Notes: generated by a model from the letters alone, not told the origin. Shown: positions 1 through 8,587, counted from the first letter of the stretch. The stretch: DNA of 64,000 bases from Thermotogota bacterium (GCA_030550515.1 JAUQPE010000029.1:62001-126000), one strand, 5' to 3'. Translations and numbers: made by a program.

Positions 1-1303
1 TGCGTTCTCTTTCTTCAAACTCTCTCAGCATTTCCTCCGAGTGTTCCAGGAGGTCCCTGTACTCGTCGAGCTCTTTCGAAAAACCCCTCTTTATCACTTT
101 CCCCTCGCCAGGTGCACCGATGGGTTCGTCCTCTATGGCTTCACACAAGAGTTTGAAGAGTTCCATCGGAACGTCTAACTTTTGGAAGATTCCTTCGTAC
201 CCCTCCAACACTTCGTTCAACTCGGGAAGAACTCTCAACGTTTCCCTCAAGGAAACGAGGTCTCTGGGTATGGCCCTACCGTATTCAACCCTGGAAACGA
301 TCCTTTCCACATCTCTCACCTTTGATAGCAACTCGCGCAGAAGAGAAAGTCTCAACTGATCCGATCGCAACGTTTCGATAGCGTCCAACCTCTTCTCTAT
401 CTCTTCCCGATCGATCAAGGGATGCAAGATCCACTTCTTCAAGAGCCTTGCGCCCATTGACGTCATCGTATGGTTGAGAACGTCGAACAGGTTCTTTCCC
501 CTCTCTCCAGGTACCAAGGATAGGTTTTCGACGGTGGCCACATCCAAGATCATCGATTTGTTCCTTGAGATCGTGCTCGGGGGCCTCAAATTCAAACGCT
601 CAGACATCATAGTGTACTTCACGTACTTTATGAGTGCGCCTAGGGTCTCCCTCGCCAAGTTTGAAAGTTCGAAGTGGTGGACATCCTCAACTCCGTACGC
701 ACTCTTTATCTCTTCTTCTGGTTTGGAGAAATGCCAATCCGAAAGGGTTTCCACGTAAACACCAGGTAACTTCTCTTCCACAACCTTCTTCATCCCCTCT
801 TGACACAGAACCTGCGAGACGAGGTAGGATTTTGCCAGATCGAAAATCTCCGAGAGCTCTTCGTGCTCGAAAACGGCCACCTCACCTGTGGAAACATCGC
901 AGAATATGGTACAATACCCTTCCGTACCTTCTTTCAAAACCATCATGTAATTGTTGGACTCGGTTAGAAACTCATCTTCAACGATCGCACCAGGGGTGAC
1001 TACTCTCGTTACTTCCCTTCTTATGAGTTTTTTCGCCTTGGATGGTTCCTCCATCTGTTCACATATGGCCACCTTGTAACCAGCTTCTACAAGCTTCCTG
1101 AGGTAAGCGTTGAGGGCATGATAAGGTATACCAGCCATAGGGGCATCCTGCCTTCTGGTGAGAACTATGTTCAAGACCCTGGAGACAATCTTGGCATCTT
1201 CGAAGAACGCTTCATAGAAGTCCCCCAATCTGAAGAGCAAGATGCAGTCCTTGTACCTCTTTTTTATCTCGAAGTACTGTTCCATGAGAGGCGTCACCTT
1301 CAC
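1..1303 (-). CDS. mutS: DNA mismatch repair protein MutS, N-terminal part (runs off the window)
   Basis: MutS recognises mismatches and small loops and recruits MutL in an ATP-dependent way. About 434 N-terminal residues are visible. The mismatch-contacting motif GDFYEAF (Phe-x-Glu) lies near residue 27, and the connector, lever and core motifs follow (DVSTGEV, LLKKWILHPL, RDVERIVSRVEYGR, SPGEGKVIKRG-like). The ATPase domain lies outside the window. The start is taken as GTG at 1303, giving MKVTPLMEQY. It overlaps the stop of the upstream acetyltransferase gene (GTGA), with AAGGTGGTGG as ribosome site. The 3' end is missing only because of the window edge. Identification is firm. Confidence 0.96.
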   Translation of the reverse strand, partial: MKVTPLMEQYFEIKKRYKDCILLFRLGDFYEAFFEDAKIVSRVLNIVLTRRQDAPMAGIPYHALNAYLRKLVEAGYKVAICEQMEEPSKAKKLIRREVTRVVTPGAIVEDEFLTESNNYMMVLKEGTEGYCTIFCDVSTGEVAVFEHEELSEIFDLAKSYLVSQVLCQEGMKKVVEEKLPGVYVETLSDWHFSKPEEEIKSAYGVEDVHHFELSNLARETLGALIKYVKYTMMSERLNLRPPSTISRNKSMILDVATVENLSLVPGERGKNLFDVLNHTMTSMGARLLKKWILHPLIDREEIEKRLDAIETLRSDQLRLSLLRELLSKVRDVERIVSRVEYGRAIPRDLVSLRETLRVLPELNEVLEGYEGIFQKLDVPMELFKLLCEAIEDEPIGAPGEGKVIKRGFSKELDEYRDLLEHSEEMLREFEERER

Positions 1304-1737
1304 TTACCGTCCACCACCTTTTCCATCCTCACGTGGGGTATCCCCGCCTCCACGAACACTTCCCCTACCTGTTTGTACCCGAGTCGTTCGTAGAAACCTT
1401 TAACGTGAAATTGTGCGTTCAAAACTATCTTCTCCCCGCCTTCGAAGATTATCCTTCTCTCTATCTCCTTCATCATGAAACTTCCAAACCCTTTTCCCCT
1501 CTTTTCCCTCAACACTGCCACCCTTTCGACCTTGTAGATTCCATCCCCTATCTTTCTGATCCTAGCGGCACCTATGGGTCTTCCGTCTTCCTCCAGCAGA
1601 ACGTGTTCGCACTCGGGGTCTCTACCATCGATTTCCTCTTCTTCGGGAATACCCTGCTCTTGAACGAAAACTTCCCTACGTATCTGGATCGCTTTGGAGA
1701 AAAAAGGGGAGTCTACCCTGAAGAACACCACACTCAT
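1300..1737 (-). CDS. GNAT family N-acetyltransferase
   Basis: A 145-residue single-domain GNAT protein. Family members move an acetyl group from acetyl-CoA to an amine; the substrate here is unknown. The N-terminal IRREVFVQEQGIPEEEE segment is typical of the ElaA/YjcF branch. The acetyl-CoA loop is VERVAVLREKRGKGFGSFMM (Q/R-x-x-G-x-G/A), around residues 70-90. The FYERLGY motif sits near the C terminus. The start has a GAGGTGAGAAGGG ribosome site. It is translationally coupled to mutS by a GTGA overlap, so the two are probably co-transcribed, although no mechanistic link to mismatch repair is known. Confidence 0.85.
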   Translation of the reverse strand: MSVVFFRVDSPFFSKAIQIRREVFVQEQGIPEEEEIDGRDPECEHVLLEEDGRPIGAARIRKIGDGIYKVERVAVLREKRGKGFGSFMMKEIERRIIFEGGEKIVLNAQFHVKGFYERLGYKQVGEVFVEAGIPHVRMEKVVDGK

Positions 1738-1773
1738 CCCTTCTCACCTCTTCTCAGATATTTTAATCCTGGA

Positions 1774-1782
1774 TGTTAGAAT
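1774..1782 (+). promoter_or_regulatory. Candidate extended -10 promoter for the exported-protein gene
   Basis: TGTTAGAAT (TGn plus TAGAAT) lies 24 bases before the ATG at 1806, in the 68-base divergent gap between the acetyltransferase gene and the exported-protein gene. No good -35 box is visible. An AT-rich stretch just upstream (around 1759-1766) could serve the minus-strand genes. Assigned by motif only. Confidence 0.35.
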
Positions 1783-1805
1783 TTCCCACAGGAGGGGGTG
1801 TCGAC

Positions 1806-2939
1806 ATGAGGTTGTTCCTTTCGTTCGGTGTTTTCATCTTGTCGTGTGTTGCTCTTGGAGGGACTCTCATCTTCTATTCGAATGGGGTACTGTACGTTGA
1901 GAACCGTGAGTTGGACGGAGAAATGGTTGTCGAAATTCCCCAGGGAATGAACGTGCAAAGCGTGTGGGGAGCAGATTTTTGGTATGTTCAAGACCCTCTT
2001 AATTTTACGGATCTCGAAAAAAGTCTCAGGGGAAAAAGGATAGGGCTAGTCGATGCCCCGAAGAATGGGGAAATTGTGAGCGTTGAACCTCTAGTGATAC
2101 GAGACAAAAACAGATTTTTTCTCTACAACCCTGAGTTGAACAGATGGATCACTTTCGAAATCGAGGAACCCAGAAGAAAACTAATCGTAAAGGGCAGAGG
2201 GACCGTACGTTTGGTCTTCTCCTCACCCGGGGGATGGGCGGCGCAGTACAGGTTTTTCGAAAACGGATTCCTTGAGGGGGACGTAACTTTGTCTGTTCAA
2301 GGAGTCCCCTCGGGAGATGTCTACCTGGTGAGTGCATCTGTCTGTAAAGCCCTTGAGGAAGGAATCCTCCAAAGCGAAACGGCGAGGGTTTACCGAGTTG
2401 GAGAGGTACGAGAGCTCGATAAGAATCCAACTGTGAATCTCTTTCGGAAAAACGTCGAAGAACACGGGCGGTACTACAAGTACGCTTTCGATGTTAGAGA
2501 GAAAGGATTTGATCGAGAATGGTCTGATCGCTTCATCTATTTCAGAGCGCCCGCAGATATGCCGCGTGGTGTCCTCCACTACGTTTCAAGGGTTGGAGAC
2601 GTTGACTTTCCGAGTTTCTGCGCGGAGATCTTCGACGCTCCCGCTGGAAGTTTGGTGGAGATCTACGAGTGTAAGTCCCCTGAAGTAGTGGTGAGTGGAA
2701 AGATACTGAGGATGAGGAACTATGACAGGTACGAAGAATACATTTGGAAAGTGACCGTCAAGAACGAGAAGACCGAAAAGGTTTTGGTCAAGATCGAAGT
2801 GTTGGGGTACGATTTGGAACTGATTTCTAGCGATGTGAAACCTTCTACTGAGGAAGCAAACAAAATGATTTTCGATATCCAAGTTTCAGAGAAATCTGAG
2901 AAGTCCTTCCAGTTCTACACGAGATGCAAGCGATGGTGA
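1806..2939 (+). CDS. Exported protein of unknown function
   Basis: A 377-residue protein with a clear N-terminal signal peptide or anchor (MRLFLSFGVFILSCVALGGT). The rest is soluble and rich in beta-strand-like alternation. No catalytic motif or known domain is recognisable by eye. The last ~120 residues (ESPEVVVSG-like through YEEYIWKVTVKNEKTEKV) resemble the DUF4139-type C-terminal repeats seen in some secreted proteins, but this is weak. The start is ATG 1806, because an AGGAGGGGGT ribosome site precedes it and it places the signal peptide at the very N terminus; the frame is open 11 codons further upstream without such a site. The next gene follows after 13 bases. I do not recognise the function. 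Confidence 0.75.
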   Translation: MRLFLSFGVFILSCVALGGTLIFYSNGVLYVENRELDGEMVVEIPQGMNVQSVWGADFWYVQDPLNFTDLEKSLRGKRIGLVDAPKNGEIVSVEPLVIRDKNRFFLYNPELNRWITFEIEEPRRKLIVKGRGTVRLVFSSPGGWAAQYRFFENGFLEGDVTLSVQGVPSGDVYLVSASVCKALEEGILQSETARVYRVGEVRELDKNPTVNLFRKNVEEHGRYYKYAFDVREKGFDREWSDRFIYFRAPADMPRGVLHYVSRVGDVDFPSFCAEIFDAPAGSLVEIYECKSPEVVVSGKILRMRNYDRYEEYIWKVTVKNEKTEKVLVKIEVLGYDLELISSDVKPSTEEANKMIFDIQVSEKSEKSFQFYTRCKRW

Positions 2940-2952
2940 TACGGAGATGAAA

Positions 2953-3804
2953 ATGAAGGCAACCCTCGCCCTCGTACTCATAACGTTTGTTTGGGGGCTC
3001 ACGTTCCCCGTTCAAAAGATGGTGTTCTTCAACGCTTCTCCGTTTCTCTACAACTTCGTGAGGTTTGCTATAGCCTCCGCGCTATCTCTCCCCATCTTCG
3101 GGTTGGGAAACATGAAGTACGGAGGGGCGCTCGGGCTCGTTCTAGCTGCCGCCTACAGCTTTCAAAGTTTTGGCCTTTCCATCACCTCTTCATCCAAGAG
3201 CGGCTTCATAACTTCTCTCTACGTGGTGATCGTGCCACTTTTCGCCCACTTTTTGGACGGGGAGAGGATATCGAAGAGGGAACTCCTCGCTTTCGGTTTG
3301 GGAGTGGTGGGACTGTACCTCGTTACTGGTGGAATAGGGGAAGTGAACGTAGGCGATCTGATGACTGTTCTGTGTGCGGTGAGTTTTGCGCTCCACGTCG
3401 TGTTGATCACGAAATTCTCCAGGATCATCCCAGAGAGGGAACTCATGTTCCCCCAATTTCTCATCGTTTCACTGGTGAACCTTTTTCTCAACGTTTTCTT
3501 CGACTGGAAAGTGAACTATCCTCTGCTCTTCACAGCCTTTTTCACTGCGATCTTTGCAACGGTTGTCGCCGTGTACGTGCAAGCAAGGTACCAAAAAATC
3601 CTTGGAAGCAACCGATCCGCTTTGGTCTTCATGTTTGAACCCGTTTTCGCTTTCTTCCTGTCGATGATGCTTCTGGGAGAAAGACCGGCAACTCTTCAAG
3701 TTTTTGGGGCGATCTTCATGCTCGCTTCTCTCGCGCTGGGCAGTTCGGCGGAAAAAACGGTCATATCACCAGCCCACCGTCCACCCCGATCACCTGACCC
3801 GTGA
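2953..3804 (+). CDS. DMT superfamily (EamA) membrane transporter
   Basis: About 283 residues with ten predicted membrane helices arranged as two EamA repeats. The first begins at TLALVLITFVWGLTFP. The second begins near DLMTVLCAVSFALHVVLI and includes the RSALVFMFEPVFAFFLSMM signature before the penultimate helix. The family exports or imports small metabolites; the substrate cannot be predicted. ATG 2953 is preferred over ATG 2947 because the GGAG site is then 6 bases away. The end is unusual: the last 44 bases run into the 3' end of fabG on the other strand, giving a basic Pro-rich tail (SPAHRPPRSPDP) that is probably lineage-specific. Confidence 0.88.
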   Translation: MKATLALVLITFVWGLTFPVQKMVFFNASPFLYNFVRFAIASALSLPIFGLGNMKYGGALGLVLAAAYSFQSFGLSITSSSKSGFITSLYVVIVPLFAHFLDGERISKRELLAFGLGVVGLYLVTGGIGEVNVGDLMTVLCAVSFALHVVLITKFSRIIPERELMFPQFLIVSLVNLFLNVFFDWKVNYPLLFTAFFTAIFATVVAVYVQARYQKILGSNRSALVFMFEPVFAFFLSMMLLGERPATLQVFGAIFMLASLALGSSAEKTVISPAHRPPRSPDP

Positions 3805-4501
3805 TGTAACTCGATTCATCGGAAGCGAGGAAGAGGTAAACGTAACCCACCTCCTCGGGCTTTCCGAATCTACCGAGCGGGATTCGGGAAAGGGCCTGTT
3901 CTTTCGCCTTCTCGGGCAACTTTTCGGTCATCGGTGTCTCTATGAAACCTGGCGCCACCGCGTTCACCCTTATGTTCCTGGCCGCAAGCTCCTTCGCCCA
4001 CGTCTTGGTCATACCTATGACGCCAGCCTTCGTGGCGGCATAGTTCGTCTGACCCGGGTTTCCGTACAATCCCACGACAGAGGAGGTGTTTATGATGGAA
4101 CCACTCCTTTGTCTCATCATGTGAGGTACCACCGCTTGTGTAACGTTGAAAACCCCCTTCAGGTTGACGCTGACAACAGCGTCCCAATCCTCTTCGGTCA
4201 TCCTCACAAGGAGAGCGTCCCTCGTTATACCGGCGTTGTTCACCAGAACATCTATTCGACCGTGTTTCTCTATCACCTCGTCGACCACCCTTTTCACCTG
4301 TCCCCTGTCCGTCACGTCCAGCACGTACGTTTCCACCTTGCCGGGAAGACCTTCCGCTTCTTTCGCGAGAAGCCTGAGATTTTCTTCGGATATGTCACAG
4401 GCGATAACCAGCGCTCCTTCTTGGGCGAATATCAAACTGGCGGCCTTCCCTATACCGCTACCTGCTCCCGTGATCATGCAGACCTTTCCTTCCAATCTCA
4501 T
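3761..4501 (-). CDS. fabG: 3-oxoacyl-[acyl-carrier-protein] reductase FabG
   Basis: NADPH-dependent reduction of 3-oxoacyl-ACP in type II fatty acid synthesis. It is a 246-residue short-chain dehydrogenase. The cofactor loop is TGAGSGIGKA (residues ~9-18), followed by NNAGITRDALLVRM. The catalytic Ser is in NTSSVVGLYG, and the Tyr/Lys pair is in YAATKAG. The C terminus ITGQVIGVDGGLVI is typical of FabG. The second of two nearby ATG codons (4501) is chosen: AAGGGAG then sits 9 bases upstream, and MRLEGKVCMITG is the usual N terminus. The 3' end overlaps the DMT permease gene convergently by 44 bases. Confidence 0.95.
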   Translation of the reverse strand: MRLEGKVCMITGAGSGIGKAASLIFAQEGALVIACDISEENLRLLAKEAEGLPGKVETYVLDVTDRGQVKRVVDEVIEKHGRIDVLVNNAGITRDALLVRMTEEDWDAVVSVNLKGVFNVTQAVVPHMMRQRSGSIINTSSVVGLYGNPGQTNYAATKAGVIGMTKTWAKELAARNIRVNAVAPGFIETPMTEKLPEKAKEQALSRIPLGRFGKPEEVGYVYLFLASDESSYITGQVIGVDGGLVI

Positions 4502-4582
4502 TTTCTTCATCTCCCTTCTTCGCTTGCTTTCTCCGGAATATTTTATCATTTTGGTGTAGAATGGGACTCGGGAGGTGAGGAT

Positions 4583-5695
4583 TTGATAAGGATAGAACAG
4601 GTGATGAGGGATGAACGCAACTTCATCGCCATATCTCGGGAAAGCCCATTCTATCCCGACGGCAAAGGTGGTCAACTCGGGGACAGGGGAAAGATTGGTG
4701 GATTACGCGTGTTGAAAGTGGAGGAACGACAGGGGCTTTACCTGCACTACCTCGACGGAGAGCTCGAACCCGGCGAGTACGAGTACGAAATAGACCTGGA
4801 GAGAAGGAAAGACATCGCCTGTCAGCACACCGCACAACACATACTCTCCGCCTCCTTTCTCAAAGTGGCCGACCTCGAAACGATGAGCTTCCACATGGGT
4901 GAGGAGTATTCCACAATCGATTTGAACGCACCGTTCGTCATAAACGAAGTGATAGAGGAAGCAGAAGATCTCGCCAATGAGGTCGTGAGGAAATGTTTGA
5001 AAGTTGAGATCTTAACGCTTGGGAGAGAAGGTTCAGAGAGACTGAACCTGAGGAAACCCGTCTCTGAAAAGGCGGAGGGAGAGGTGAGGATCGTCAAGAT
5101 AGGAGACTTCGATGTGACACCGTGCGGGGGGTTCCATGTCGAAAATACAGGAAACATCGGTTTGATAAAGATCTTGGATAGAGAAAAAGTGAAAGGTTCT
5201 CTGACCAGGGTGTACTTTGTGGCAGGAAAGAGGGCTTTGAGAGATTACAGGAGGAAGAATCAAATCTTGAGAAGCATTTCCTCCATTCTCACCACGTCCG
5301 TGGAGGAGACGGAGAAGAGAGTGACAAACCTCTTGGAAGACGTGAAAAAAGCCCACTCTAAACTCGAAAAGATGGCGGAAGATTTCGCCGAATTTCTCTC
5401 AAAACATTTGCCTAGGGAACAAATTTGCGACTTTTCGGTGATCTCTTTCAAAGGGTACGAAGAGGTGGGGAGATTTCTTCCAAAATTTTTGGGAGACGAC
5501 GAAAAAGTGATACTTGTGCTGTCGCTCGAGGGTAAAGTTGAGGTCATCTCCAAAGGGTTGGACTGCCCTGGCTTTTTCGAGTACGTGAAGAGGCGACACA
5601 ACACCATCAAAGGTGGAGGAAGTAGGGACCGAATAGTTCTTGTGGGGATAGATCCAAAGGAATTGATGGAGGATCTGAGGGATTTCCTGTCATGA
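4583..5695 (+). CDS. AlaX/alanyl-tRNA synthetase editing-domain-like protein
   Basis: About 370 residues. It carries the threonyl/alanyl-tRNA synthetase second additional domain. Zinc and substrate ligands are visible as HTAQH (HxxxH) in CQHTAQHILSASF (~residue 88) and as CGGFH (CxxxH) at ~185. A coiled-coil linker follows, then a DHHA1-like tail with GGGSRDRIVLVG. There is no aminoacylation domain, so it probably hydrolyses mischarged Ser- or Gly-tRNA(Ala) in trans, or acts as a phosphoesterase-like protein. TTG 4583 is chosen because GGAGGTGAG precedes it by the right distance. Upstream in-frame codons are only the mirror of fabG. It overlaps the next gene by ATGA. Confidence 0.85.
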   Translation: MIRIEQVMRDERNFIAISRESPFYPDGKGGQLGDRGKIGGLRVLKVEERQGLYLHYLDGELEPGEYEYEIDLERRKDIACQHTAQHILSASFLKVADLETMSFHMGEEYSTIDLNAPFVINEVIEEAEDLANEVVRKCLKVEILTLGREGSERLNLRKPVSEKAEGEVRIVKIGDFDVTPCGGFHVENTGNIGLIKILDREKVKGSLTRVYFVAGKRALRDYRRKNQILRSISSILTTSVEETEKRVTNLLEDVKKAHSKLEKMAEDFAEFLSKHLPREQICDFSVISFKGYEEVGRFLPKFLGDDEKVILVLSLEGKVEVISKGLDCPGFFEYVKRRHNTIKGGGSRDRIVLVGIDPKELMEDLRDFLS

Positions 5696-6489
5696 AGTTG
5701 AACTTCGTCGGAACTGGGAACTTGACCAGGTTCTTTCTCGAGTGCTTGAGAGGAAAGTACGAATTTGGTTTCATACTTTCGAGAAATTTCGACAGGGCGA
5801 AGTCGCTCGCCGAAAGGTACGAGGCCATCCCTTCTGCGTTGGATTATGGAGAGGAGCTCGAAGGGACCGTTTTCGTTCTGGTGCCTGATAGGTACATAGG
5901 AGAAGTTTCCAAGAAGCTCAGAGTTAAGCCAAACACGGTCCTTATACATTGCTCCGGCTTCCTTCCATCGACCGTGTTTTCGAGGGAGCATCGAGCCTCT
6001 TTACATCCGAACTTTTCTTTCTCAAATTTAGAAAAAGCTCTCGAGGCGAGACATGAAATCATTTTCGGAGTGGAAGGTGACGAAGAAGGTGTTAAGGTAG
6101 CCGTACAGATTGCAAAAGATATTTCAGGCAGGTTCTTCATCGTCCCAACGGATAGAAAGGTGGAATACCACCTCGCTGCGGTGATGGCTTCAAATTTCCC
6201 CGTCGCCCTCATGTACCTGGCCAAAAAGATCTATTCCCAGCTAGGTTTGCAAGATCCCGATTACCTCATTTACACACTGCTGAAGGGGGTCTTGGAGAGT
6301 GCCAAGGAGATGGGAGTGGAGAGGGCACTCACGGGCCCCGTGAAGAGAGGAGACTGGCTGGTGGTTGAGGAAGAGGGAAGAGTTTTTGAAAAGCTCTTTG
6401 GGGAAAGGACTGTATACGATGGAGTCGTCACAATCTTGAAGGAGGTGGCAGAGGGTGAACGTGGAAAAACTGAAGAAAATGAAAGGTAA
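5692..6489 (+). CDS. Rossmann-fold DUF2520 protein, candidate ketopantoate reductase
   Basis: A 265-residue protein with an N-terminal NAD(P)-binding Rossmann fold (NFVGTGNLTRFF, GxGxx) and a C-terminal helical domain of the DUF2520 type (HPNFSFSNLEKAL, followed by YHLAAVMASNFPVALMYLA around residues 165-185). The layout matches the 6-phosphogluconate/ketopantoate reductase superfamily. It starts by ATGA overlap with the AlaX-like gene and its end overlaps panB by 35 bases. That makes the missing second step of pantoate synthesis (NADPH reduction of ketopantoate) the most economical guess. Function is inference; the family call is good. Confidence 0.75.
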   Translation: MKLNFVGTGNLTRFFLECLRGKYEFGFILSRNFDRAKSLAERYEAIPSALDYGEELEGTVFVLVPDRYIGEVSKKLRVKPNTVLIHCSGFLPSTVFSREHRASLHPNFSFSNLEKALEARHEIIFGVEGDEEGVKVAVQIAKDISGRFFIVPTDRKVEYHLAAVMASNFPVALMYLAKKIYSQLGLQDPDYLIYTLLKGVLESAKEMGVERALTGPVKRGDWLVVEEEGRVFEKLFGERTVYDGVVTILKEVAEGERGKTEENER

Positions 6490-7243
6490 GGAAAAAATCG
6501 TCATGGTGACCGCTTACGATGCCCCAAGCGCCAGAATGGCCTACGATGCTGGTATAGACGTGATACTGGTGGGTGACTCCCTGGGTAACAACGTTCTCGG
6601 TTATAAGAACACGATACCCGTCACGATGGAGGAGATGATCATCCACGTGGCTGCAGTTAGGAGGGGGGCACCCGAGGCGTTCATAGTGGCGGACATGCCG
6701 TTTCTTTCCTACCAGATTTCCATCGAAAAAGCCGTCGAGAACGCTGGTACGTTCTTGAAAGTGGGGGCCAACGCTGTTAAGATCGAAGGAGGAGAGGAAT
6801 TTGGAGACTTGGTGGAGAGGCTGGTGAATTCCGGCATCCCGGTGATGGGACACATAGGTTTGACACCTCAGGCTGTGAACCGCTTCGGTGGATACAAAGT
6901 CCAAGGTAAAACAGAGGGGAGCAGAGATTACTTGGTTCGGAGCGCGAAAGAACTCGAGAAAAGGGGTGCGTTCGCCATCGTACTCGAACTCGTGGTAGAA
7001 GACGTCGCAAAGGAGATCACGGAGAGCGTGTCGATCCCCACCATAGGGATAGGTTCCGGTAAACATTGTGATGGTCAAGTTTTGGTTTGGCACGACCTTT
7101 TGGGATTGAACCCAGATTTTTCACCTCGTTTTTCGAAGAAGTACGTGGACCTCTATTCGATCGTAGTCGAGGCCTTGAAAAGATTCAAAGAAGAAGTGAA
7201 AAATGGAGTTTTCCCAGGGGAAGAACACACTTTCAAATCTTGA
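6455..7243 (+). CDS. panB: 3-methyl-2-oxobutanoate hydroxymethyltransferase PanB
   Basis: Transfers a hydroxymethyl group from 5,10-methylene-tetrahydrofolate to 2-oxoisovalerate, giving ketopantoate for pantothenate and coenzyme A. The 262 residues are full length. Visible motifs are TAYDAPSARMAYDAG, DVILVGDSLGNNVLGY (metal-ligand Asp), GANAVKIEGG, PVMGHIGLTPQ (catalytic Glu region follows) and GIGSGKHCDGQVLVWHDLLG. GTG 6455 is the start, with GGAGGTGG seven bases upstream. It lies inside the end of the DUF2520 gene, so the two are translated together. Confidence 0.96.
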   Translation: MNVEKLKKMKGKEKIVMVTAYDAPSARMAYDAGIDVILVGDSLGNNVLGYKNTIPVTMEEMIIHVAAVRRGAPEAFIVADMPFLSYQISIEKAVENAGTFLKVGANAVKIEGGEEFGDLVERLVNSGIPVMGHIGLTPQAVNRFGGYKVQGKTEGSRDYLVRSAKELEKRGAFAIVLELVVEDVAKEITESVSIPTIGIGSGKHCDGQVLVWHDLLGLNPDFSPRFSKKYVDLYSIVVEALKRFKEEVKNGVFPGEEHTFKS

Positions 7244-7282
7244 AAAGGGAGACAATACAACCATATGAGGAGGTGTGTTTTC

Positions 7283-8560
7283 ATGAAGAAACTCCTGGGC
7301 TTCTTACTCATCCTGGCCGTGGTCCTAGGTTTTTCGCAGTTCAAAGACGTGCCTGTGAATCACTGGGCCTACGAAGCGGTGGTGGAGATGTCAAAATTAG
7401 GTGTCATCAGCGGGATGCCGGACGGAACGTTCCAAGGGAATTCTCCTCTCACCAGATACCAAGCCGCTGTGGCGCTGTACAGGTTGTACACTCTACTCAG
7501 ACAGCAAGCGGTACCAGCGAACGTGACGAATTTGATAAACAGGGTGTCCACCCTCGAAGACCTCCTCAGTACCGCGATGACGAGACTTCAGAAAGTTTCA
7601 GAGGACTACAGGGGGATTTCCTCCGATCTTGAAACGCTCAAAAATGACGTATCAAACCTGAAGGCAACTCTCATCGACGTGAAGAACATCAGGATGGAGG
7701 TGGCCAGCCAACTCCAAGGCCAGGCTGATATTCTGAGGTCTCTCGATCAAAGAATTTCAGAGCTTTCTTCTAAAATCTCTTCGCTCGAAGCCAGAATAGG
7801 AGCCGTCCCAACCCCTGCTCAGCCCTCAGCTCCGCAGGTGACAACCCCACAGCAAGTCACGGTGGAGTACGCTGAGAAGAAGTACGTCGACGCGAAGGTG
7901 CAGGAAGTGCAAGCAAAGCTTTCCACTCTGGAAAACAGACTCGGCGCATTGGAGATGAACTTCATCAACCTTCAGACGGCCGTCAGAAACACGGAAACGA
8001 CTCTCAAATCCTACGTGGAAGAAACGTTGAGAGTTTACACGCAGAACTTTGAAAAGAAGTTAGAAGAGATCTACGCGAGAATAGGTGCGACAGGAAATTA
8101 CAGCGAAGTCCTCGGAGAACTGGGTAACGTGAAGGTACTCGTGACGAAGTTGCAGAACGACCTCGATGCCCAGCAAAAGGTCACGCGGGCTTTGGATGCG
8201 AGAATAGGCGTTGTGGAGGGGCAAGTAACGGCCCTCAACACCAGAGTGGAGAACCTCGAAAGGAGAGTGACACAGGTTGAGAGGAACACCGAGAGGATCG
8301 ACACGCTGGAGAGGAACTTGGGAGCCCTCACGGCTAGAGTGACGTCCGCTGAGAACAAGATGAAAGAACTCGAGGGCGCAAACGTCCAGCTCAGGCAGAA
8401 AGTAGACGAGGTGGTGGCCAACAAACCGTGGATGGAAGACGTGAACAGCGTGAGTTCTACTCTTGGAAGGAAGATCTCGGAAGTTCAGACGCTCGCAATA
8501 GCGGGCATCGCCGTTGGAATAATCGGAATGATAATAGGCTTTGCGAGTTTCGGCAAGTGA
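7283..8560 (+). CDS. Outer-membrane-attached coiled-coil protein Omp-alpha (SLH domain)
   Basis: 425 residues. A signal peptide (MKKLLGFLLILAVVLGFSQ) is followed by one S-layer-homology domain (FKDVPVNHWAYEAVVEM through SPLTRYQAAVALYRL, residues ~22-75). Then come about 320 residues of heptad-rich coiled coil broken by a Pro/Gln-rich hinge (VPTPAQPSAPQ). A C-terminal hydrophobic anchor, IAGIAVGIIGMIIGFASF, ends the chain. This is the architecture of Thermotoga Omp-alpha, a rod that links the peptidoglycan side to the outer sheath. ATG 7283 follows GAGGAGGTG and puts the signal peptide first. A terminator follows 27 bases after the stop. Confidence 0.92.
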   Translation: MKKLLGFLLILAVVLGFSQFKDVPVNHWAYEAVVEMSKLGVISGMPDGTFQGNSPLTRYQAAVALYRLYTLLRQQAVPANVTNLINRVSTLEDLLSTAMTRLQKVSEDYRGISSDLETLKNDVSNLKATLIDVKNIRMEVASQLQGQADILRSLDQRISELSSKISSLEARIGAVPTPAQPSAPQVTTPQQVTVEYAEKKYVDAKVQEVQAKLSTLENRLGALEMNFINLQTAVRNTETTLKSYVEETLRVYTQNFEKKLEEIYARIGATGNYSEVLGELGNVKVLVTKLQNDLDAQQKVTRALDARIGVVEGQVTALNTRVENLERRVTQVERNTERIDTLERNLGALTARVTSAENKMKELEGANVQLRQKVDEVVANKPWMEDVNSVSSTLGRKISEVQTLAIAGIAVGIIGMIIGFASFGK

Positions 8561-8587
8561 TCCGTCAGAGTTTCCCAGAACCGACGA

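Noticed and set aside
3704-4582. Upstream extension of the AlaX-like frame by nearly 300 codons
   Set aside because: It is the antisense of fabG; the real start is TTG 4583 with a GGAGGTGAG site.
7244-7282. Promoter between panB and omp-alpha
   Set aside because: The 39-base gap has no convincing -10/-35; omp-alpha is probably read from upstream or from a promoter inside panB that I cannot identify.
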